Source: Hirudo medicinalis
Taxonomy: Eukaryota; Annelida; Clitellata; Hirudinida; Hirudinidae
Assembly: GCA_011800805.1 (NCBI GenBank)
Contig: MPNW01000301.1
Span: forward strand, 69,062-85,972
Direction: 5' to 3'
DNA: 16,911 nt
The translations under genes were made by a program, and so were the position numbers. This document shows, piece by piece, positions 11,214-16,911 of this stretch (its first letter is position 1; each line of letters opens with the position of its first letter). Below the pieces are notes generated by a model. The model saw only the letters and a list, made by a program, of their open reading frames with translations, made no database searches and had not been told where the DNA came from.

Positions 11214-11721
11214 AGTGCCAACGACTTGGCACTCTTCGAATATTTCGTGCAGTATTATTTCTGTGTTCCGAAAATTTGAAAAATAGTTCTTATGAATTTT
11301 GTTTTCATGAGAATTTTGTTTGCTTTTACACTGTTTTTATCGTTCGCAAGGCAACAATAGTGATCAATAAATTTAATGAAGGACTAAAGATATCGTTCGC
11401 ATGGCAACAGCATTGATCAATAAATTAAGTGAAAGACTAATGATATGCATTACTTTATTCAGACGATATTTGCATCAGATTGAAACTCTATCACTAAAAA
11501 AGTTATGAATTCACATCACAATAAAACGATTTCAAAAGCAGGTTTCTTCCTACGCTTCAAGCGAACATTATACAAATCCTTATTTGCAATTAAAACTTTC
11601 AAATCGAATTTACTTAGTCAGCTGAAGGCCCTTGGCGAGTTCTATTCGAGGTCATAAAGCTTTGATTAATGCATGTTTTTTAATTAATTGCCAAAATAGA
11701 TTTAAATTTGTTTTCAAATGT
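11214..11721. other. Tail-to-tail 3' flank shared by the BPI and PAN/F-lectin-like genes
   Basis: About 500 bases between two convergent stop codons. Plus-strand AATAAA copies sit in the tandem repeat. Minus-strand candidates are TTTATT at 11454-11459 (AATAAA on the minus strand, about 265 bases after that gene's stop) and TTTAAT at 11679-11684 (ATTAAA on minus). If the distal sites are used, the two 3' UTRs would overlap near 11420-11460. No coding sequence was recognised. Confidence 0.5.
11339..11444 (+). repeat. Two tandem 53-bp units, each with AATAAA
   Basis: Unit 1 is 11339-11391 and unit 2 is 11392-11444. Both start ATCGTTCGCA and end in GAT, and 45 of 53 bases agree by my count. Each carries TGATCAATAAATT, so the BPI gene has duplicated candidate poly(A) signals at 11366-11371 and 11419-11424, about 150 and 205 bases after its stop. 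The divergence suggests an old duplication. Confidence 0.8.
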
Positions 11722-13958
11722 TCAAACTGCATAAACCTTTGCTTCACAGACAGTAAAAAGTCCTTCATTATTAAGAGACTGTTGCAGGATGACATACCTG
11801 GACAAGTATGTTAAATCCTGACACACCTGTATAAAGGTGCCTCCATCCTTAGTGGTGCTTGGGTAAACTCCACAGAGCTTATACTGCCCCCTTTGGATTC
11901 CAATGGATGAGCTGAAGTTTTGGCTGAGACCGACTATGAAATTATTGAGGCGCTTACCTGAGGAGAACATAATTATTATGATATTATTATTATTATTACT
12001 CTTATTATCATAGTCGTTACCTTTAACAATGCTCACAATAATTATTTGCATAGAAACCTTTCAAAGAATATTACCATTTTTTTTAATAAAAATGAAAGTA
12101 TAATTACAATTTCAACCGGAAAATGTTCGTTAGTTAGAGTAAAAGCAGTAGAATAACGTCGTAATTTGGATCAAGTGGAGGCGGAAAAAAGATGAACAGA
12201 GAGACTTAAGTGTTCTAATTACATCGACAACAAAGGCATCATTTAATGAAGTGTCCTTTCAATACACTCTCAAAAGAAACTCCTTTCGTCGTTCAATGAA
12301 CGTCTTTGACATGGCTTCTTTGCATGAAATAATATCTTCATTTTCTAGGACGGGGAGGGGTAAATTTTAATTGGCCATTGGTGAAAGTTTACTATTAATG
12401 TAAGTTATGCAGCAGAGAAATTTTGAAATTGTAAGAATACTATTTGTGATTGTCACTGCTTTCCCAGGCTATTGGATTAATGGAGGGACGTCATTCGAGT
12501 GACGGGTGCTTTGAAAAAGAAAAAGAAAAGAAAAAGTTCTTAAAATTTGAAATCAATCATTTCACACTCCATCTCATGTTACATGTTAACGTTATTATTA
12601 ATAATAATGAGAAGTTATATCATTGTCCTTTTACATCGATTTACATCCTAAAAATCAAGTTTTATTCAATTATCGCCGTTTCAATGCTAAACCCAAAATA
12701 AGAAATCATCTTTTGAGGCTGAATTTTAATTTTCGAGATAGCAGAGGATCAAAAAATAAATTTTTTTTATGGGATCTCTCACTTTACAGAAAATGTGCTC
12801 GCCCGACTTTCGATGTTATTTGCGTTTCATCAAATAACAAAACTAAAAATTCCCAGTTGATGATATCGAAGGACAGCATCAACAAATACACCCACCGTCA
12901 TTCTCATCCATCACTCATCATAAATCCCATGGAAGCTTCTTCCTCACTTACCATTGCCGTTCCTGTTCAAGAGGAGGACATAAGCGATCTGGAACAAATC
13001 TGCCAGGTCGATGACGAACCAGTTCGGTCCACCACCACCATCTCCTGTCGAACAGCAACTCTTCCAATAATCCGTTGAGCTAGAATTATCCACCACGTAG
13101 CTGGTTGGAGGGGAGTAGGTGTAAGTTTTGCTCACGTACACGACTCGGTTATAGGCGATGTTGTCTTTTTCATCTGTATCATAAAAGCTTTTAAATACAT
13201 TGTTGAAGTTGCAACAACTTGTCAGTGGCGTTTAAAATCATCTAAGACCATTGACACATTTCGGTACATTTCCCTCTCTTTCACATATTTCTAGTTTTTA
13301 AATTTTAATCAACGAAGGGAAACAAACAATGCTATGAAAATTTTGTGCGACAAATTTAAGACGTTTAAAGATCTATTACAGAATAAATGATAAAAATTAA
13401 ATGTAAAATTAAACTTAAAAACCCGTTAGAATGTCAAACGGGAAAGTTGTCTAACATCAAATTAAGGTTGGAAAAGTTGAACTACTAAATGAAAGAGCGA
13501 TTGATTAAGATAATATTTACCTTCGAATATATTTTCAGAATCCTGCCAACAGTCAATTTAATCGAATCAACGAATGAAAATCGTATGAAGTTTTTAAGCA
13601 AATTGGACTTTTACGTTAAATAAATTAAAGTAAATATTAAATTTATCAAACCGAATGGAAATATTTCCACCTGATAATAGAAACAGTTCTCCGTTGTGAC
13701 GATGTAGAAGCTCGTAGAGAAAAAATCAAACAAGTTGCAGTTGGAAGTGACGAGGTTGAATGCCACGCATTTGAACATTGAATTCGTGGTGCACATCAGA
13801 GCACATTCCAGGACATCCGTCACGTTTTCCAGGACTTTTAGTGGCAAATGAGCAGAACATATCATCATCGATTCGAAGATTCCAGGATTCCAACGTATCA
13901 CGGATAGATTGGTCCCGATAGCCAACGAATTAAGCAGACAGAAATAAATGAAGATCAT
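11722..13958 (-). CDS. Secreted PAN/apple domain plus F-type lectin-like (FTP, discoidin-fold) protein, 254 aa
   Basis: Three exons on the minus strand: 13958-13652, 13173-12952 and 11957-11722. Residues 1 to ~16 are a signal peptide (MIFIYFCLLNSLAIG). Six cysteines then fall at 34, 52, 56, 64, 74 and 92, with 'ECALMC', 'FKCVAF' and 'NCNLF' in PAN/apple order. From about residue 107 comes an FTP/F5-8C-like fold: NIAYNRVVYVS, SYVVDN, PNWFVIDL, an 'NR' turn, KRLNNFIVG, YKLCG, SRYVILQ and the closing CEAKVYAV, the family's 'LCEVEVY' strand. The His and the R-x-D…R/K triad of fucose-binding F-type lectins are not present: exon 2 has no His and the turn reads NRNGNGKR. A different ligand or none is therefore likely. 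Exon 1 was ended at 13652 (phase 1, GTTTGA) rather than 13671 (GTGGAA, phase 0) because only phase 1 fits exon 2. Function is inferred as extracellular recognition. Confidence 0.82.
11966..12008. repeat. ATT-rich microsatellite in the PAN/F-lectin-like intron 2
   Basis: A run of ATT units interrupted by GAT and CTC lies just upstream, on the minus strand, of the exon 3 acceptor at 11958. The F-lectin reading frame runs openly into it (translating as Asn/Ile repeats), which is fortuitous. Confidence 0.7.
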
Positions 13959-13997
13959 ATCCTATGTTTCCTGTCCTCCTCAGCAATTGAGAAATGG

Positions 13998-14006
13998 TAT
14001 TTATAG
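13998..14006 (-). promoter_or_regulatory. TATA box of the PAN/F-lectin-like gene
   Basis: On the minus strand this reads CTATAAATA, ending 40 bases before the ATG at 13958. A start site about 25-30 bases downstream would give a very short leader of some 10-16 bases. It is the only well-placed, near-consensus TATA box I see in the window. Secreted effector genes are often TATA-driven, which fits but does not prove its use. Confidence 0.5.
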
Positions 14007-14153
14007 ATTAATGCAGAACCAACAATTTCTCTTGCGGCCTCTTGTTCCTATTGACGATGGAAAACAATTAAACATTCAAATGGAACAGGTTGTACATCTT
14101 GTTTAGGATGAGTTCATTTGAATGAACTTAAATAGAATTTGTCAACGGTAAAC

Positions 14154-14318
14154 TGACATACCAAATAAGCGTGACCTGCATTCCTATTTAGTATACTAAA
14201 TATTTTAGAATTATTAATTATAATACTAAATAGAAATTTAGTATACTAAATAGAACAACAGTTTCACGTTTTAATTCAAGTTGTCCTGAAATGCAGGTCA
14301 CGCTTAATTGGTATGTCA
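14154..14318. mobile_element. 165-bp foldback (MITE-like) element
   Basis: The ends are near-perfect 31-bp terminal inverted repeats, starting TGACATACCA and containing AAGCGTGACCTGCATT; I count two mismatches (positions 12 and 30). The interior is AT-rich and holds the palindrome TATTTAGTATACTAAATA plus a second TTTAGTATACTAAA. Size, long inverted ends and lack of coding capacity are those of a non-autonomous DNA transposon. I could not find a clear target-site duplication: the left flank is GGTAAAC and the right flank CAATGTT. Confidence 0.7.
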
Positions 14319-14745
14319 CAATGTTTTGGAAATTTTCCGAAACACGCGCAAATATATGTGAAGAAATGTGCGAGAGTTAATGTGAAGTTATGTGCGAGAT
14401 TGTCAATTATGATTAAATATTCATTATTTTTCATTTCCAACAAAGCACTTAAAATTATTCAACACATCACGAACGTCAAAAATTGCTGTCCAAAAACATT
14501 CTCATTAAGAAATGCATAAACTCCATTGAAACAATGGTTAGAAAAGGCAAAATATAATTATAATAATTATATATTATATATACATTAATTATTTAATGTA
14601 ATTAATACATTAATTATTTATTATTCACAAAGTTTAACTTATTAAAATGATGCATCTCACAACTCAAGCTAATTTTTAAGGCCAGAAGATCTTAAAAATT
14701 TAATTGAAATAAACGTTCTAAATGAATTAATAACAGCTTATACTT

Positions 14746-14761
14746 AATAATAATAATAATA
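14746..14761. repeat. (AAT)n run between short direct repeats
   Basis: Five to six AAT units lie between TAACAGCTTATACT (14731-14744) and TAACAGCTGATACT (14771-14784), which differ at one base. This looks like a local duplication with microsatellite growth. Confidence 0.65.
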
Positions 14762-14787
14762 ACTTATAATTAACAGCTGATACTAAA

Positions 14788-14894
14788 CATGGTCGACTAA
14801 GCACGACCCAAGTCGAGGTCTTGAGATTTAAGCCATTTCACATACCTTGGGTCTTTTGAAGACGTCACTGATGCTTAGATTCTGACCGAGTGAT
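14788..14894. repeat. Imperfect nested inverted repeat
   Basis: An outer pair CTAAGCA (14797-14803) and TGCTTAG (14872-14878) encloses an inner pair GACCCAAG (14805-14812) and CTTGGGTC (14846-14853). GGTC also recurs in inverted order outside the outer pair. The unit could fold into a two-part hairpin and may be a second, more decayed foldback element. It is less AT-rich than its surroundings. Confidence 0.4.
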
Positions 14895-15309
14895 GATGAT
14901 GATGATGTCACTCAGCTAAATGGTTAATCACGGTGAATTTTGTGACTTTATTAAACCACTGCATATGATATTTTACTTAGAAATTCGTAGAAAGTTATTG
15001 TAATAAAGATAAAAAGAATTGTGAAATTCTTCAAAAGATTTGTTTCTGCGGGTGACCTTAGGATCTTAAGATGACTAAAACTCCATCCAAAAGACGCATA
15101 AATATAAATAAGTATTAATAATAAATAAATATAAAAATAAATATACAAGAAATTATTTAGAAAGGAATCGACATCTTGATCATCAACATCCTCAACTGAA
15201 TGAAACAAAAGAAATAAAAACGTTTATCAAGTTGATGCTCTCTGAAACAAAGTAAATGTACGAATATGAAAATTACGCTCAATTAATATAAGCATTAATA
15301 TGACTGTCA

Positions 15310-15486
15310 ATGTTAATGTCACAACCAGACGATAAAAATCAGGATGTCGTAATTGCGAGCGAAGATTCAAATATTATGATTATTGGATTGGTATAATTGC
15401 TCAAAGACACAACTGCCATTGAATTGAAGATCACATCATCAGTGAATATCTTGGATTACCTAGATCATGATAAATTCATTTACTAA
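15310..15486 (+). pseudogene. Possible relic of a PIN-like/transposon-associated protein
   Basis: One frame reads MLMSQPDDKNQDVVIASEDS and then NIMIIGLV to a TAA at 15394, and after that stop stays open in the same frame to 15486 (…ILDYLDHDKFIY). The stretch DVVIASEDSNIMIIG resembles the 'VVI.S.DTDVLVL' strand found in PIN-like domains and in repeat-encoded uncharacterised proteins of invertebrates. One in-frame stop and no flanking domain suggest a decayed fragment. The match is short and made from memory, so this is tentative. Confidence 0.22.
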
Positions 15487-15899
15487 AATATGTAATAATA
15501 TCGAATAAATAACAATAATTTTGCTGTTGGTCAATTTATGTTTTCTCATCAACAATAAAAATGAAAAGTTAGCAGCAGAACTCTCTGCTATTTGAAAAAC
15601 TCTGAAAAACTATTTTCATTCTTGTTCATTTGGTTATAAACAAATATATAAGTAAATAAATAAAACGCGGATCAGCAAATTGTTTGACACTTCAATATCA
15701 GAATCCACAATAGTCAGACATATTATGTTGTTAGTTATTGATGGTAGGCCCAGCAAGTTCATTTGCAGAACCTGGCATAATAATATAATATTGATGAAAA
15801 GAAACAAAGAGTTATGTTGTAGGGACAAATGTCATCGGAGATGACGGTGTCTTTGATTACAAAGGTATTTCTGCGCGCCCTGACGCTATGCAAATGGCA

Positions 15900-15900
<1 letters not shown>

Positions 15901-15930
<30 letters not shown>

Positions 15931-15942
15931 TATTTATTATTA
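15901..15942. repeat. (ATT)n microsatellite
   Basis: About ten perfect ATT units (15901-15930) are followed by an imperfect ATTT/ATT tail. It is the longest simple repeat in the window and likely length-polymorphic. Confidence 0.9.
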
Positions 15943-16068
15943 ATGCTTTTGTTAACGCGCTAGATTTTCAGAGTGTTTACTAAATGTTGTTGTATATTAA
16001 AATCTATTTGTTAAAATATTTAATTTTGTAATGTAAAATGAATGTTCCCTTATGACTAATTTTGAGTA

Positions 16069-16086
16069 ATAATTCCTAGGAATTAT
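16069..16086. repeat. 18-bp perfect palindrome inside a larger stem
   Basis: ATAATTCCTAGGAATTAT is its own reverse complement. It is bracketed by CTTATGACT (16049-16057) and AGTCATAAG (16089-16097), also inverted copies. The whole 49-bp unit could form a cruciform or serve as a dimeric binding site. Confidence 0.65.
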
Positions 16087-16381
16087 GGAGTCATAAGTGA
16101 GATCCTTTATGACTTAATTAACATATTTAATTGTACTGAAACCTCATTGAATACATTCATGTTTCGTTTCCGTCATCATCTTGACAAGCTCGTTATAAAG
16201 GCAAGCTCATCTAATGAAATCATTTTGAGTCAAACTGTCTCCGCATTTTCGCAGTTAGATTTATATTTTATATTTATATTTTAGTTAGATTTTTTTTCAA
16301 TTTAAGGCGTTACAACATTTCAGTGCATTTAAACAAAAGATAGGAGTATTTATGTGTTTTAGCGTTTGGCATGTATATTGA

Positions 16382-16606
16382 TTATAACTTTTTTACGAAT
16401 GCTGTTGAGTAACTGGTTTTGCAGTATTTGCGGGCGTTTGTGGCAATCAAAAGGATGTGATCATTTTCTATAATTTTATGAGGACGAAGCCAGGTTTCGA
16501 AAACAAAAGTTAAAGAGAATGAGTCATAATAATGATAATCGGTTCTAATTTCATTTGCCACATTTAACAGGGAAATCCAACACTTTTGAAACCACCTCTG
16601 AAACAT
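16382..16606 (-). pseudogene. Possible LINE endonuclease relic
   Basis: A 74-codon minus-strand frame contains FVFETWLRPHKIIENDHILL. The 'ETWL.P' core with a following hydrophobic strand is typical of the N-terminal endonuclease of non-LTR retrotransposons ('..ETWL.p......'). Nothing else of the endonuclease or a reverse transcriptase is visible, and the match is only about ten residues. The frame ends just before the NIDO gene's ATG on the other strand. Chance is a serious alternative. Confidence 0.2.
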
Positions 16607-16608
16607 CT

Positions 16609-16911
16609 ATGGCCATTAGTCGAAGCTTGGGAGCGACAACGATGTAAGTCTTTTTCAGTTTATTATTACAATTCTTGCAATTATTTAAAAATATGCTGTA
16701 CGTTATAAATCACAAAAGCCTTCGTAATCATTTCAGAATTGTCACCGTGATCGCCTTTGGTGCAACGTTTTTTGGCACGGCTAAAGGAGTAACTTTCTTC
16801 CCGTTTGGGAATAATTCTTCTGACCAGAGACTTGAAAAGCAAGACGATGCATTTACGACAATTTCACTGAATTTTGATCTTCCATTCTTTGGGAAATTGT
16901 TCAAAGAGCTA
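16609..16911 (+). CDS. NIDO-domain secreted/membrane protein, first two exons (3'-partial)
   Basis: Exon 1 is 16609-16643 (donor GTAAGTC, phase 2) and exon 2 runs from 16737 (acceptor TCATTTCAG) to the window edge, giving 70 residues. Residues 1 to ~29 form a signal peptide (MAISRSLGATTIIVTVIAF and on to GTAKG). The mature start, TFFPFGNNSSDQRLEKQDDA followed by ISLNFDLPFFGKLF, has the NIDO pattern 'PFG…GD….DD….I.L..PF.FFG', as at the N-terminus of nidogen, alpha-tectorin, SNED1 and MUC4-like proteins. The family member cannot be named because the diagnostic downstream domains (EGF, vWD, sushi, AMOP) are outside the window. ATG 16609 is the first after an in-frame stop at 16546, and the signal peptide supports it. 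An upstream non-coding exon spliced at the AG of 16569-16570 is possible. Confidence 0.8.

Larger units (their letters stand above)
13959..16608. other. AT-rich spacer with repeats, no supported intact gene
   Basis: About 2.65 kb between divergently transcribed genes. It contains the minus-strand TATA box, the 14154-14318 foldback element, an imperfect inverted repeat at 14788-14894, a 14-bp direct repeat flanking an (AAT)n run (14731-14744 and 14771-14784), (GAT)n at 14891-14907, (ATT)n at 15901-15942, an 18-bp palindrome at 16069-16086, and two weak coding relics (15310-15486 plus, 16382-16606 minus). The other open frames here are hydrophobic or low-complexity products of AT-rich DNA. Confidence 0.6.

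Noticed and set aside
12450..13078. Two overlapping plus-strand open frames (83 and 151 codons)
   Set aside because: They lie in intron 2 and antisense to exon 2 of the minus-strand PAN/F-lectin-like gene, which has clear homology. Their content is low-complexity and no domain is recognisable.
13652..13671. Ending PAN exon 1 at the CAG|GTGGAA donor (13671)
   Set aside because: This leaves phase 0, which does not fit the phase 1 entry at 13173. The GTTTGA donor at 13651-13650 fits, although it is a weaker sequence.
14313..14519. Plus-strand 68-codon frame beginning inside the foldback element
   Set aside because: It starts in the terminal inverted repeat and is Lys/Cys-rich without a recognisable pattern. 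The repeated 'KKCARVN/VKLCARLS' look comes from a short local near-duplication (gtgcgaga).
14951..15208. Minus-strand 85-codon frame with a hydrophobic Tyr/Ile/Leu-rich centre
   Set aside because: The 'membrane segment' is the translation of an ATA/AAT-rich stretch. It has no start context, no TATA and no homologue I recognise.
15634..15828. Minus-strand 64-codon frame
   Set aside because: The frame is rich in Ile, Leu and Asn from AT-rich DNA, with no motif and no splice or promoter signals.
1..16911. tRNA or rRNA genes, CRISPR arrays, bacterial operons
   Set aside because: I saw no cloverleaf with tRNA A and B boxes, no rRNA-like sequence and no regular spaced repeats. The genes are split by spliceosomal introns.

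Overview
This is nuclear DNA from an AT-rich metazoan, not a prokaryote. Every recognisable protein is split by short GT–AG introns of about 75 to 1000 bp, and the domain content (listerin, reeler-type defence protein, BPI/LBP, PAN plus F-type lectin-like, NIDO) is animal. Lineage-restricted secreted proteins combined with an AT-rich, (ATT)n-rich background suggest an invertebrate, probably a lophotrochozoan such as an annelid, leech or mollusc. That placement is an inference.

Layout. (1) Positions 2-6544, plus strand: the 3' part of the listerin gene (LTN1), 12 exons and about 1490 codons, ending in an RWD-like segment and a C-terminal RING of C4HC3 type. The N-terminal ~300 residues lie upstream of the window. 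Exon 10 has a reading-frame conflict: its first half matches listerin in one frame and its second half in another. (2) Positions 7048-8281, plus: a complete four-exon gene for a 197-residue secreted reeler-domain protein of the defence-protein/noduler type. (3) Positions 9232-11213, plus: a complete five-exon gene for a 482-residue BPI/LBP-family lipid-binding protein, apparently with one GC–AG intron. (4) Positions 13958-11722, minus: a three-exon gene for a 254-residue secreted protein with a PAN/apple domain followed by an F-type lectin (discoidin-fold) domain that lacks the usual fucose-binding triad. It is tail-to-tail with the BPI gene. (5) Positions 13959-16608: a 2.65 kb AT-rich spacer with a 165-bp foldback (MITE-like) element, other inverted repeats, microsatellites and two weak coding relics. 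(6) From 16609 to the window edge, plus: the first two exons of a secreted or membrane protein that starts with a signal peptide and the beginning of a NIDO domain.

How the genes relate. Listerin is a housekeeping ubiquitin ligase of ribosome-associated quality control and is unlikely to be functionally tied to its neighbours. The next three genes all encode small secreted proteins from families used in invertebrate innate immunity: microbial nodulation or opsonin-type reeler, LPS/lipid binding, and a lectin fold. This may be an immune neighbourhood, but co-regulation is not shown by the sequence. Exon boundaries were set by eye from splice consensus, phase and domain homology.
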